The notes: generated from the letters alone by a model not told the origin. DNA of 23,169 bases from Epulopiscium sp. Nele67-Bin004 (GCA_002007315.1 LNZQ01000091.1:1-23169), one strand, 5' to 3'; counted from the stretch's first letter, positions 1 to 7,255 are shown. Program-made: numbers and translations.

Positions 1-368
1 TGCCCTGTAAGTTTTACCATTTTACCGATATAATCATCTGGATTCATTACCATATTATTTACTTCGCCAAAAATTAGCATAGAGTTCATTTCGGATAAAT
101 TTACATCGACAACACCACTATTATTTTCTAATGTAGTTCTTCTATTTTTTACCGCCTCAAGCAGCTGGGCATATTGACTTTGTAGCGATTGAGGTTGTTC
201 TGTTTGATTTGCAGTATCTTGCGTTTTCATTCTGTCTATTGTGTTCTCAACATCTGCATATTGACCTGCAACATTATCAAAATAATTCTTGCCACCTTTT
301 TTCTTAGAACAAGCAGTAGCAAAAATAGCTAGTATAATAAGTATTATTAAAGATAATTTTATTTTCAT
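1..368 (-). CDS. putative lipoprotein, partial (3' end off the left edge)
   Basis: The reading frame opens at the ATG at 368 (minus) and stays open to position 1, about 122 residues, so the C-terminus is outside the window. The first 20 residues are a basic start (MKIKL), a hydrophobic stretch and the lipobox-like ATAC with the lipidation Cys at about residue 20, followed by SKKKGG, so export and lipid anchoring are likely. A low-complexity Gln/Thr-rich linker follows, then a region around MNPDDYIGKMVKLTG that looks like the start of a small folded domain. The ATG overlaps the TGA of the upstream permease gene (ATGA), implying translational coupling with the metal transporter. I recall similar lipoproteins beside zinc-transporter genes in Clostridia, but I cannot assign a function; a role in metal uptake at the membrane is inferred from context only. 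Confidence 0.75.
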   Translation of the reverse strand, partial: MKIKLSLIILIILAIFATACSKKKGGKNYFDNVAGQYADVENTIDRMKTQDTANQTEQPQSLQSQYAQLLEAVKNRRTTLENNSGVVDVNLSEMNSMLIFGEVNNMVMNPDDYIGKMVKLTG

Positions 369-1219
369 TGTACTCTCCCGTATAATATTTTGCTTATGAG
401 GAAAAATAGCCCCAAAACAAAAATATTTATAGCAACTATAGTAGAACCTATCGGTGTAGATTTAAAAATTGAAATCACCATGCCACTAAATGCACATACT
501 ACAGAAATAATGGCAGATGATATTATAACAGATTTAAAATCTTTGAACAGACGCATAGATGAAATGGCAGGGAAAATTATTAATGCTGAGATTAATAAAG
601 AGCCAACCAAATTCATTGCAACTACTATTACAAGTGCTATAACAATGGAAAGTATTAAATTGTAAAATTTAGTATTTATTCCAGTGGCACGAGCAAAGTT
701 TTCATCAAATGTTATAGCAAATATTTTGTTGTAAAAAATAATAAATATAGAAATAACTACTATACAAAGAAATGCAGAAAGATAAACATCAAGTTTTGTC
801 AATGTGAGTATTGATGTTGCCCCAAAAAGTGTAGTACAAACGTCAGCAGAAATATTTGCCGAAGATGGAAATAAATTCATTAAAAGATATCCAATAGCGA
901 GAGCACCTACAGAAAACATAGCAATAACAGCATCGGTATTTATTTTTGAATCTGTGCCTATACGTAAAAGTAAAACAGCACAAGCAGCAGTCGCAGGCAA
1001 TGTAAAAATCATCTCGCTTGAAATATTAAATATGGTGGCAATTGCTATAGCACCAAATGCAATATGAGAAAGCGAATCACCTATATAAGAAAATCGTTTT
1101 AGTACTAATGTTGCCCCAAGCAAAGAAGCAGATAATGCAATAAGCACGCCAACTATAAAAGCGTACCTTACAAATGGGTAAGAAAAATATGAGATAAATA
1201 CTTCTATAAAATTATTCAT
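365..1219 (-). CDS. znuB: zinc/manganese-type ABC transporter permease (ABC-3 family)
   Basis: This is an integral membrane permease of a zinc or manganese importer; with the ATPase encoded just upstream and a solute-binding lipoprotein it would move metal across the cytoplasmic membrane. The 284-residue product is almost entirely hydrophobic with 7-9 predicted membrane segments. It carries family-typical stretches such as GATLVLKRFSYIGDSLSH near the N-terminus and the NLVGSLLISALIIFPA loop that contacts the ATPase. I chose the ATG at 1219 rather than the one at 1243: it lies 2 bp after the ATPase stop, has a GGAG sequence about 10 nt upstream, and gives the family-like start MNNFIEVF. The stop overlaps the ATG of the lipoprotein gene. 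Metal specificity (Zn versus Mn) cannot be read from the sequence; the znuB symbol is the commoner assignment. Confidence 0.87.
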   Translation of the reverse strand: MNNFIEVFISYFSYPFVRYAFIVGVLIALSASLLGATLVLKRFSYIGDSLSHIAFGAIAIATIFNISSEMIFTLPATAACAVLLLRIGTDSKINTDAVIAMFSVGALAIGYLLMNLFPSSANISADVCTTLFGATSILTLTKLDVYLSAFLCIVVISIFIIFYNKIFAITFDENFARATGINTKFYNLILSIVIALVIVVAMNLVGSLLISALIIFPAISSMRLFKDFKSVIISSAIISVVCAFSGMVISIFKSTPIGSTIVAINIFVLGLFFLISKILYGRVQ

Positions 1220-1221
1220 AA

Positions 1222-1560
1222 TTAATTTGCTCCAACAAGACAAGAATATAGTTTTTCATTTTTTATATATTCTTCTTTTGTACCAAAAAATGTATTTCTA
1301 CCAACGTGTAAAATATGACTTGCATAATTTAATGCTATTTCTACATCATGTGAAATCATGACAATAGTAATACCTTCTTTGTTGATAGATTCTATTACAT
1401 TATATAAATCTTTTGAAGCATGTGGGTCAAGTCCTGCAGTGGGCTCATCTAACAGTATGATTTTTTTTGTAGCACATAAAGCACGAGCAAGTAGTACTCG
1501 CTGTTGTTGTCCTCCGCTGAGTTCTCGATAACAGCTTGTGCTAATATGCTCTATACCCAT
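1222..1560 (-). CDS. znuC: metal ABC transporter ATP-binding protein, N-terminally truncated
   Basis: This is the C-terminal half of an ABC ATPase of the ZnuC/MntB type that would power the adjacent permease. Visible are the signature motif LSGGQQQR (residues 15-22 from the ATG at 1560), Walker B with catalytic Glu (IILLDEPTAGLD), and the switch His (ISHDVE). Walker A and the Q-loop are missing, so the fragment cannot hydrolyse ATP. Full-length relatives are about 230-250 aa, against 112 here. The frame continues upstream of the internal ATG for about a dozen codons to a TAG at 1597-1599, but family-like sequence stops at about KKMGIE, next to a T7 run at 1561-1567. Beyond that the DNA codes on the other strand for a carboxypeptidase. 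The 5' half was therefore lost by rearrangement or is missing because of a misassembly. Confidence 0.85.
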   Translation of the reverse strand: MGIEHISTSCYRELSGGQQQRVLLARALCATKKIILLDEPTAGLDPHASKDLYNVIESINKEGITIVMISHDVEIALNYASHILHVGRNTFFGTKEEYIKNEKLYSCLVGAN

Positions 1561-1568
1561 TTTTTTTA
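1561..1568. other. breakpoint joining two 5'-truncated genes head to head
   Basis: To the left lies the C-terminal half of an ABC ATPase on the minus strand; to the right lies the C-terminal part of a D-Ala-D-Ala carboxypeptidase on the plus strand. Both have lost their N-terminal halves at the same place, in a run of seven T. Recognisable family sequence for the ATPase ends near 1566 and for the carboxypeptidase begins near 1570. This is what an inversion or deletion junction, or a chimeric assembly join in a homopolymer, would look like. Confidence 0.7.
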
Positions 1569-2065
1569 TGTCTGGTGCACAAGGCGTTAAAACTGGCTAC
1601 ACATCTAAAGCGGGACATTGCTTTGTTGGTGCAGCAAAACGAGGAGATATGACACTTATAGGTGTTGCACTTGGAAACTTTGGAACGAGTGGAAAAAGTA
1701 AAAAGTATACAGACGTACAAAAGATGATAGAATATGGTTTTAAAAACTATAAATTATACACACTTGTTGATGACGGACAAGTTATTGAAACTATAAACGT
1801 TGCTGACGGAAAACAAGATACAGTTAAACTTGTTGCAAAAGAAGTTGTAGTTATGCCATTAACAAGTGATGAAATGTCAACAGTTCAGTTTAGCGTCACA
1901 AAGCCAGATGCTATCGAGGCACCAGTGTCAGAAGATATGCAAGCGGCAAGGCTTGACGTTGTTTTAAATGCAGAAGTGCTTGCAACAACTTGGTTATATC
2001 CAGCAGAAGATGTTGAAGCGTTATCATTAATTGAGAAAGTTAAAAAGTTTATAAATTCGTTCTAA
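1568..2065 (+). CDS. D-alanyl-D-alanine carboxypeptidase, N-terminally truncated
   Basis: This is the C-terminal part of a DacF/PBP5-type DD-carboxypeptidase, an extracytoplasmic membrane-anchored enzyme that trims the terminal D-Ala of peptidoglycan stem peptides. The third active-site motif is present in VKTGYTSKAG (KTG at residues 8-10 from the ATG at 1568), followed by the PBP5 C-terminal beta domain and an amphipathic end (EKVKKFINSF) typical of the membrane anchor. The SxxK nucleophile and SxN motifs, plus the signal peptide, are missing, so about 200 N-terminal residues are lost and the product cannot be active. The frame stays open back to 1538, but that stretch is antisense to the ATPase fragment and not family-like. 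Position upstream of rluB agrees with the known clostridial/Bacillus arrangement of dacB/dacF near rluB. Confidence 0.82.
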   Translation: MSGAQGVKTGYTSKAGHCFVGAAKRGDMTLIGVALGNFGTSGKSKKYTDVQKMIEYGFKNYKLYTLVDDGQVIETINVADGKQDTVKLVAKEVVVMPLTSDEMSTVQFSVTKPDAIEAPVSEDMQAARLDVVLNAEVLATTWLYPAEDVEALSLIEKVKKFINSF

Positions 2066-2107
2066 CTAAAATAGAAAATAAATAGGAATGTTTAGGTGAG
2101 ATAAAAA

Positions 2108-2818
2108 ATGAGATTACAAAAATACTTGGCTGATGCAGGCGTTGCATCACGAAGAAAATGCGAAGTTTTGATAACAGAAGGTCGCATAAAAATAAATGGT
2201 GAAGTTGTGACAGAGCTTGGCACACAAGTTGCAGACGGTGATGAAGTTATGTTTGACGATAATATTGTCACTAAAGTGGAGAAAAAAGTATATTATATGT
2301 TAAACAAACCAGAAGGATACATCACAAGTGTTACAGATGATAGAGGTAGACAAACCGTGTTAGACTTGTTGCCACAAAACGGCGTAAGAGTTTTTCCTGT
2401 CGGCAGGCTTGACTATAACACGTCAGGAATGTTACTTCTAACAAATGATGGTGATTTCACGTATAAATTGACACATCCAAAACACACTGTGCCAAAAACT
2501 TATGTTGCAACTGTAAAAAAAATGGTCGCACATGAGGTGCTGTCGCAACTTAGAAATGGTGTAGATATAGATGGGTATGTTACAGCACCAGCAAAAGTAG
2601 ATATTTTATATATAGAAAACAACATGACAACATTACAAATAACTATTCACGAGGGCAAAAACAGACAAATTAGAAAAATGTGTGAAGCTGTCGGACATAC
2701 CGTGGTCAAACTAAAAAGAGTTGCTATCGGAAATATAGCACTAAACGACTTGACACAAGGAAGCTTTAGACAGCTTACGCCAGATGAAATAAAACATTTT
2801 GAATCTTTAGGGGGTTGA
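2108..2818 (+). CDS. rluB: pseudouridine synthase, RluB/RsuA family
   Basis: A 236-aa rRNA pseudouridine synthase of the RsuA/RluB/RluE family, which in Firmicutes modifies 23S rRNA helix 80 (around U2605, E. coli numbering). An S4 RNA-binding domain covers about residues 1-60 (LQKYLADAGVASRRKCE, GRIKINGEVV). The catalytic motif is GRLDYNTSGMLLLTNDG with the nucleophile Asp102, and the conserved GKNRQIRKM motif near the C-terminus is present. Length is normal for the family. The start follows an AGGTGAG sequence, 42 bp after the carboxypeptidase stop with no terminator, so the two are probably one transcription unit with the next gene. The specific rluB assignment rests on family resemblance and neighbourhood; a broader RsuA-family label is the safe alternative. 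Confidence 0.88.
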   Translation: MRLQKYLADAGVASRRKCEVLITEGRIKINGEVVTELGTQVADGDEVMFDDNIVTKVEKKVYYMLNKPEGYITSVTDDRGRQTVLDLLPQNGVRVFPVGRLDYNTSGMLLLTNDGDFTYKLTHPKHTVPKTYVATVKKMVAHEVLSQLRNGVDIDGYVTAPAKVDILYIENNMTTLQITIHEGKNRQIRKMCEAVGHTVVKLKRVAIGNIALNDLTQGSFRQLTPDEIKHFESLGG

Positions 2819-2822
2819 TTTT

Positions 2823-3746
2823 ATGAAAATAGCGATTTTAGGGGCAGGTGCAATGGGTTGTATATACGGTGCAAAACTTTGCTTAGAAAATGAAGTATAT
2901 TTGGTTGGGCGCGACCAACAAAAAATTGATACGATGGCACAAAACGGAATAACACTAACAAAAGACGGTGTAGACGAAACATTTTTTCCAAATATGCGAA
3001 TTGACACATCAGACGTTGGGTACGTAGATTTGGTTATCGTATTTGTAAAAGCTCTTGCAACGATAACTGCACTTGATAGCAACAAACATCTAATTGGACC
3101 AGACACATACATTATGACGCTACAAAATGGTTCGGGACATGAAGATGAACTTGCAAATTACGTTGACAAAGATAAAATTATTATCGGAACGACAGAAGAT
3201 AGCGGAACAGTTCTTGGTGTTGGACACATTAGACATGGTGGAAAAGGCGTAACGAATATAGGTATGCTTGATGGACGCACAGACGGTATACTTGCGGAAA
3301 TTAAACAGGTGTTTGATAATTGTGGATTTGATATCAAAATATTTGAAAACATACACCAACTTATATGGAATAAATTAATGATAAACTCATCTCTTAGTGT
3401 TGTAACAGGATTATTGCAAGTTAAAATGGGGCTTGCAGCACAAAGTGAACACGCTTGGGCGATTATAGAACAACTTTGCGATGAAACAATCGAGGTTGGA
3501 ACGGCTATGGGTCTAAAGTTTGATAAGGCAGAATGCCTGGCCAAAATTAAAGACTTATCAGTAAATATTCCGTTAGGTATAACTTCGATATGTGTAGATT
3601 TACACAACGGTGCAAAAACGGAAATTAACACTATAAGTGGTTCAGTTGTGAGAGCAGGAGAAAAGTATGGGATTGACGTTCCAACACACAAGCTTATGGT
3701 AATGCTAGTTAAAGCAATGGAAGATAGAACAGAATATTTAGTATAA
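2823..3746 (+). CDS. panE: 2-dehydropantoate 2-reductase family protein (ketopantoate reductase)
   Basis: A 307-aa soluble dehydrogenase of the ApbA/PanE family, which reduces ketopantoate to pantoate with NADPH in pantothenate and CoA synthesis. The N-terminal Rossmann fold has GAGAMG at residues 7-12, and the LQNG loop is at 100-103. The expected catalytic Lys is Lys184 in IWNKLMINSS, and the C-terminal substrate-binding segment has Ser256 and KTEINTISG (Glu267). Length matches the family (about 300). The start overlaps the rluB region tightly: its AGGGGG ribosome binding site lies within the last codons of rluB and the ATG is 4 bp after that stop, so the genes are co-expressed. Many Clostridia carry several PanE paralogues acting on other 2-oxoacids, so the exact substrate is uncertain. 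A good hairpin terminator follows. Confidence 0.82.
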   Translation: MKIAILGAGAMGCIYGAKLCLENEVYLVGRDQQKIDTMAQNGITLTKDGVDETFFPNMRIDTSDVGYVDLVIVFVKALATITALDSNKHLIGPDTYIMTLQNGSGHEDELANYVDKDKIIIGTTEDSGTVLGVGHIRHGGKGVTNIGMLDGRTDGILAEIKQVFDNCGFDIKIFENIHQLIWNKLMINSSLSVVTGLLQVKMGLAAQSEHAWAIIEQLCDETIEVGTAMGLKFDKAECLAKIKDLSVNIPLGITSICVDLHNGAKTEINTISGSVVRAGEKYGIDVPTHKLMVMLVKAMEDRTEYLV

Positions 3747-3753
3747 AATATAT

Positions 3754-3783
3754 GCCCTGTGTTAAACATGGGGCTTTCTTTTT
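3754..3783 (+). terminator. rho-independent terminator after panE
   Basis: An 8-bp stem containing two G-U pairs (GCCCTGTG at 3754-3761, CATGGGGC at 3767-3774) with loop TTAAA is followed by TTTCTTTTT. It ends the carboxypeptidase-rluB-panE unit. Confidence 0.8.
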
Positions 3784-3796
3784 GTGAAAAATAATG

Positions 3797-3802
3797 TATA
3801 AT
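3797..3802 (+). promoter_or_regulatory. possible -10 element for the first HD-GYP-like gene
   Basis: A consensus TATAAT sits 35 bp before the ATG at 3837 and just after the panE terminator, where a promoter is needed. No good -35 is visible at 16-18 bp (candidates overlap the terminator T tract), so this is tentative. Confidence 0.4.
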
Positions 3803-3836
3803 ATAACTAAACATACAATTTGAGGAGGTAATATTT

Positions 3837-4865
3837 ATGAGATTAGTACCAGTTTCACGCTTATATCCAAAAGAAAATGTTGAAATAGCTATAGACATCA
3901 TTGATGAAAATTATCAGGTGTTATTAAAAAAAGGTGATACGCTAAATGAAGAAAATATAACAATGCTTAAATCAACAAATGTATCAGCTGTTTATGTTAG
4001 AGATGAATACTGCTTTGTTGAAGAAGAAAAAATAACAGCTAACCCAGCAAATGTGTTAAGAAAAGTAGTTATTTTGAGAAAGCTTTCAAAGATGAGTATG
4101 CTTGGCACGATAACTAAAGAAATGGTGCTTGAAACGTTAAATACTGTTAAAGAAATAGTAGATAGTTTGAACGAACATAAAGATACTATGAAAATTAAAT
4201 ATGTACCTAAAAAAATTATGATTTATGATTTTGAAGAAAGAACTATATATATCGCTATAATGAGTTCGTTGTTTGCATTAAAAATGGGACTTTCAAAACA
4301 CGAGGCATCAACTATTTGTTTGGCAGCACTTGTTAGAGATATAGCACTTGTGCAACCAAATGTTGAATGGGGAAAAAATCATAATTGCAAAGTTCACCCT
4401 CTAAAAAGTGCAGAATGGCTAAAAAAGCATTATAAATTGCCACAAGATGTGTTAGATATTGTTTTGCAACACCATGAACTTTCGGACGGTACGGGGTATC
4501 CAGCAGGACTAAAAGGGGACGAAATTGTTGTTGGAGCGAGAATATTAGCTATAGTAGATGCCTACTATAAAGTAAAAACTACAAGTATAACAGAACATAC
4601 AGAAATGAACTTTGATAAACGAATGAAGCATTTAGACAAAGAATATTTAGCTCAATTTATGAAATACGTTACAATATATGAACCAGATACGTTGGTTGGA
4701 TTGTCAAGTTGTGATATAGCAGTTGTGACCGAGGCACCGTCACCAAATCCATTTAAGCCGCAAGTTAAAATAGTAAAAAGTCAAGAATATCCTGTGGGAA
4801 CTATATTGGATTTACATAAGATGGAGTATCCAAGGATAGAAGAAACAGTGTATTACATTGATTAA
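3837..4865 (+). CDS. degenerate HD-GYP domain protein, copy 1 of 3
   Basis: A 342-aa cytoplasmic protein. Residues 1-60 form the small N-terminal domain common in Firmicutes HD-GYP proteins (start MRLVPVSRLYP; VLLKKGDTLNEENI; VSAVYVRDEY). The HD-GYP-like core spans about 130-260. HD-GYP proteins normally hydrolyse cyclic-di-GMP using a metal centre. Here His212-His213-Glu214, DGTGYP (217-222), His187 and Asp241 are kept, but the HD pair reads Arg167-Asp168, the following GK is AL (RDIALVQP), and the upstream His of the usual HSxxV helix is absent (RTIYIAIM). Catalysis is therefore doubtful, and a binding or sensor role is an inference. The ATG follows an ideal AGGAGG. The nuclease-like gene starts 17 bp downstream with no terminator, so the two are co-transcribed. 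Confidence 0.8.
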   Translation: MRLVPVSRLYPKENVEIAIDIIDENYQVLLKKGDTLNEENITMLKSTNVSAVYVRDEYCFVEEEKITANPANVLRKVVILRKLSKMSMLGTITKEMVLETLNTVKEIVDSLNEHKDTMKIKYVPKKIMIYDFEERTIYIAIMSSLFALKMGLSKHEASTICLAALVRDIALVQPNVEWGKNHNCKVHPLKSAEWLKKHYKLPQDVLDIVLQHHELSDGTGYPAGLKGDEIVVGARILAIVDAYYKVKTTSITEHTEMNFDKRMKHLDKEYLAQFMKYVTIYEPDTLVGLSSCDIAVVTEAPSPNPFKPQVKIVKSQEYPVGTILDLHKMEYPRIEETVYYID

Positions 4866-4882
4866 AGAAAGGAAAGGTACAA

Positions 4883-6055
4883 ATGATAAATGTGTTAGAC
4901 GATTTAAAAGTGCTTGCTGTAGGGGGCAACACTTTTTATCGAAAACAAGATAGCTTATGTATTATATTAGGGATAGGCTGTAAGTATTATATACGACATT
5001 TAGGAAACAATATAATAAGTATTGATAGTAGCAAAAAACTAGATGCTAAGCATTTGACATTAACAGCAACTACGCAAAAATACTATAAGTATGAAACTAC
5101 AATTAACGATGTTTTGTTGAATAAAGCATATCATATAGACAGATTGCAAAATATTTCAGATGGGTTTGGGGTATTTCCAACTGAGGACGGAGTATTTAAA
5201 AGTTATATTGTCCAATGTATAGAATTAATATTACCAAGTTTAAAAGAAATACTTCAAATAGATGATTTGGAATATGTGGGAGAAATTACTGATTCAACTT
5301 ATGGTGGAAAAAATACAAGCTCTAAAGATATACAATTGGATAAGTTGTTAGAATTTTATTCTAAAAAACTAGGCGGAATTATATTGCAAATTAATATAGA
5401 AATGCAAAATGATAGACGACCAAACGAAATTGATAGGGAATTAGTATATGTAAGTAGAATTTTTGGGGAGTATACGCCAACATCGACAGAAAAATCAAAA
5501 GCAATGATTTATAACATTGAAAATAAAAAAGCCAGATGCGTTTGGTTTTATGTTGGTAATACTAACAAATATGCTCCTCCAGAATATAAGGGGCTGCCTA
5601 TAGTTACTAAAGAAATTAGGGAACAACAAACTAAACGTATATTAGACCATTTGCAAATAGTGAGTATTTTTATGGCTAACGCAGACCAGCTTAAAAGAAA
5701 ATACAAACACACTAAAAAATTTATAGAATTCTTGTTAGATCCTAGTCATTGTATTAATGCTAGTGATAAAGAATTAACTGCATTTAGTAAAGGTTTTGAA
5801 CAAGTAATTCAAGGGAAAGGGGATATTGGAATGAGTGCGTTAGAAGCGATTTACGAAAGAGAGATAATAGAAAAAGAGCATAAAATTACATTGACTGAAC
5901 TAAAGAAATTAGATGATAAATGCAAAGAGTTAAATGAAACGAACAATGAACTAAGCGAGGCGAACAATGAACTAAGCGAGGCGAACAACGAACTAAGCGA
6001 AGAAATTAGATTACTTAAAGACAAACTAAAAAAGTATGAGTCTAATTCTAAATAA
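4883..6055 (+). CDS. PD-(D/E)XK (Rpn-like) putative nuclease with coiled-coil tail
   Basis: A 390-aa protein I do not recognise as a named gene. Residues 150-200 resemble the PD-(D/E)XK family that includes Rpn recombination-promoting nucleases (Transposase_31): Asp153 in KDIQLDKLLEF, then IINIE-type strand INIEMQND with Glu173-x-Gln175, then IDRELVYVSRIFGEYT, matching the usual strand plus Arg/Tyr helix. In Rpn proteins Gln replaces the Lys of the motif, as here. Residues 325-390 are a charged coiled coil containing ANNELSE heptads repeated three times, encoded by a 21-bp tandem repeat at 5940-6002. No membrane segment or signal peptide is visible. It lies 17 bp after HD-GYP-like copy 1, with AGGAAAGG before its ATG, and ends in a terminator, so it belongs to that transcription unit. 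Nuclease activity is inferred from the motif alone; the N-terminal 140 residues are unassigned. Confidence 0.6.
   Translation: MINVLDDLKVLAVGGNTFYRKQDSLCIILGIGCKYYIRHLGNNIISIDSSKKLDAKHLTLTATTQKYYKYETTINDVLLNKAYHIDRLQNISDGFGVFPTEDGVFKSYIVQCIELILPSLKEILQIDDLEYVGEITDSTYGGKNTSSKDIQLDKLLEFYSKKLGGIILQINIEMQNDRRPNEIDRELVYVSRIFGEYTPTSTEKSKAMIYNIENKKARCVWFYVGNTNKYAPPEYKGLPIVTKEIREQQTKRILDHLQIVSIFMANADQLKRKYKHTKKFIEFLLDPSHCINASDKELTAFSKGFEQVIQGKGDIGMSALEAIYEREIIEKEHKITLTELKKLDDKCKELNETNNELSEANNELSEANNELSEEIRLLKDKLKKYESNSK
5940..6002 (+). repeat. 21-bp tandem repeat, three copies, in-frame
   Basis: Three consecutive 21-bp units (5940-5960, 5961-5981, 5982-6002). The first two are identical (CGAACAATGAACTAAGCGAG plus one G) and the third differs at two positions. 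The unit equals one coiled-coil heptad (ANNELSE-type), so copy number changes keep both frame and heptad register. Confidence 0.92.
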
Positions 6056-6063
6056 TAGTAAAA

Positions 6064-6100
6064 AGTTATAGCACTTTATGTGTTATAGCTCTTTTTTTTT
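6064..6100 (+). terminator. rho-independent terminator after the Rpn-like gene
   Basis: An 11-bp stem with two G-U pairs (AGTTATAGCAC at 6064-6074 and GTGTTATAGCT at 6080-6090), loop TTTAT, then C and nine T. It resembles the terminator after HD-GYP-like copy 2 (TTATAGCT right arm), suggesting common origin. Confidence 0.85.
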
Positions 6101-6144
6101 GCATAAATATACATAAAAAGGGTAATTAGCTAGGAGGGAAAAAC

Positions 6145-7179
6145 ATGAGATTAGTACCAGTAACCGAGTTAAGACCAGATTCAGAAGTCGCAATTGATAT
6201 TTTAGACGAGCATTCAAAAATAGTAATAAAAAAAGGCTGTACTATAACGAAAAGAAATATAGAACGTCTTAAATATACAAATATTTCGTCGATTTATATT
6301 AAAGATAAATATTGCTTTGCTAATACAGCAACATATACAGCCCAGTCTAAAAATGTTTTACACAAAGTTATATTTTTAAAGCAGTTTGCACAACTGAGTT
6401 TATTAGGGGTAACACCAAAAGAGGTTATGATAGAGGCAATAAACACTGTAAACGATATTATTAATGTGCTACATGATTATAAACATATATATAAGATACG
6501 ATATGAGCCAAAAAAAATTAATGGCAATGACTTTGAAGAAAAAACTGTATATATCGCAATAATGAGTAGTTTGCTAGCTTTAAAAGTAGGATTTTCAAAA
6601 CATGATGCAGCAGCTTTATGTTTAGCTGCCTTGCTAAGAGATATTTCTTTAGTACAACCTAGTGTCAAGTGGGAAAAAGTAGACCCTCCCAAACATCATC
6701 CAATACAAAGCTCCAAATATTTGGCTGAAAATTATAATCTCCCTAAACCAGTGCTTGAAATCGTGGAGCAACACCATGAATTGTATGATGGAAAAGGGTA
6801 TCCGTACAACTTAAAGGGAGAAAACATATGTAAAGGTGCAAGAATTTTAGCTATAATAGATATATATTATCGTATAAAAACTGTAAGTTTAGATGAAAAT
6901 AATATTATAGGTATTGAGTTAGAGTTTAACAAACTTATATCACATTTTGATCCATACTATGTTGATAGATTTTTAAGAAATGTCGTTATATATGATGCAG
7001 ATATTCTCATCAAACTAACTACTGGGGATATAGGCGTTGTTACGGACATACAACCCAAAAATCCTTTTAAGCCGCAAATAAAAATAGTGAAAAGTTGTAA
7101 TTATACTATAGGCGATATACTTAACTTGTACAAGATGAATGATGTCAAAATAAATAAAATAGTGTATTATGTAGATTAA
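6145..7179 (+). CDS. degenerate HD-GYP domain protein, copy 2 of 3
   Basis: A 344-aa paralogue of the neighbouring HD-GYP-like genes with the same layout: N-terminal domain (MRLVPVTELRPDSEVAIDI), helical linker, HD-GYP-like core at about 130-260, and a C-terminal segment around NPFKPQIKIVKS. It keeps His185, His210-His211-Glu212, DGKGYP (215-220) and Asp239. It has Arg165-Asp166 in place of HD, SL in place of GK (RDISLVQP), and KTVYIAIM where the upstream metal-ligand His usually stands. The same residues are lost in all three copies, so the change predates the duplications and is under retention, not random decay. The ATG follows TAGGAGG. No convincing promoter is visible in the short space after the preceding terminator, so expression could depend on read-through or a weak promoter. 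A hairpin terminator follows. Confidence 0.8.
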   Translation: MRLVPVTELRPDSEVAIDILDEHSKIVIKKGCTITKRNIERLKYTNISSIYIKDKYCFANTATYTAQSKNVLHKVIFLKQFAQLSLLGVTPKEVMIEAINTVNDIINVLHDYKHIYKIRYEPKKINGNDFEEKTVYIAIMSSLLALKVGFSKHDAAALCLAALLRDISLVQPSVKWEKVDPPKHHPIQSSKYLAENYNLPKPVLEIVEQHHELYDGKGYPYNLKGENICKGARILAIIDIYYRIKTVSLDENNIIGIELEFNKLISHFDPYYVDRFLRNVVIYDADILIKLTTGDIGVVTDIQPKNPFKPQIKIVKSCNYTIGDILNLYKMNDVKINKIVYYVD

Positions 7180-7194
7180 AAAAATAAAAAAACT

Positions 7195-7225
7195 AGTTAT
7201 AATGATAAGTTATAGCTATTTTTTT
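7195..7225 (+). terminator. rho-independent terminator after HD-GYP-like copy 2
   Basis: An 8-bp stem (AGTTATAA at 7195-7202, TTATAGCT at 7210-7217, one G-U pair), loop TGATAAG, then A and seven T. The arms resemble those of the terminator at 6064-6100. Confidence 0.72.
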
Positions 7226-7226
7226 G

Positions 7227-7255
7227 TTGATTTTGGTATATAATAAGTATATAAT
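7227..7255 (+). promoter_or_regulatory. sigma-A-type promoter for HD-GYP-like copy 3
   Basis: TTGATT at 7227-7232, a 17-bp spacer, and a consensus TATAAT at 7250-7255. It begins right after the T tract of the preceding terminator and lies 20 bp before the ATG at 7276, leaving a very short leader. A second TATAAT at 7239-7244 has no matching -35. Confidence 0.75.

Noticed and set aside
1538..1567. Extension of the carboxypeptidase frame to an ATG at 1538
   Set aside because: These codons are the antisense of the ABC ATPase fragment and give no family-like sequence; the open frame is a by-product of the junction.
3158..3901. 247-codon minus-strand open frame opposite panE
   Set aside because: It is a shadow of the panE coding strand, spans a terminator and the start of the next gene, and has no ribosome binding site or recognisable domain.
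5940..6002. CRISPR array
   Set aside because: The units are directly adjacent with no spacers and lie in frame within a coiled-coil coding region.
6098..6126. Promoter for HD-GYP-like copy 2 (TTTGCA with GGTAAT at 17 bp)
   Set aside because: The -10 match is poor and the -35 lies in the terminator T tract; not strong enough to list.
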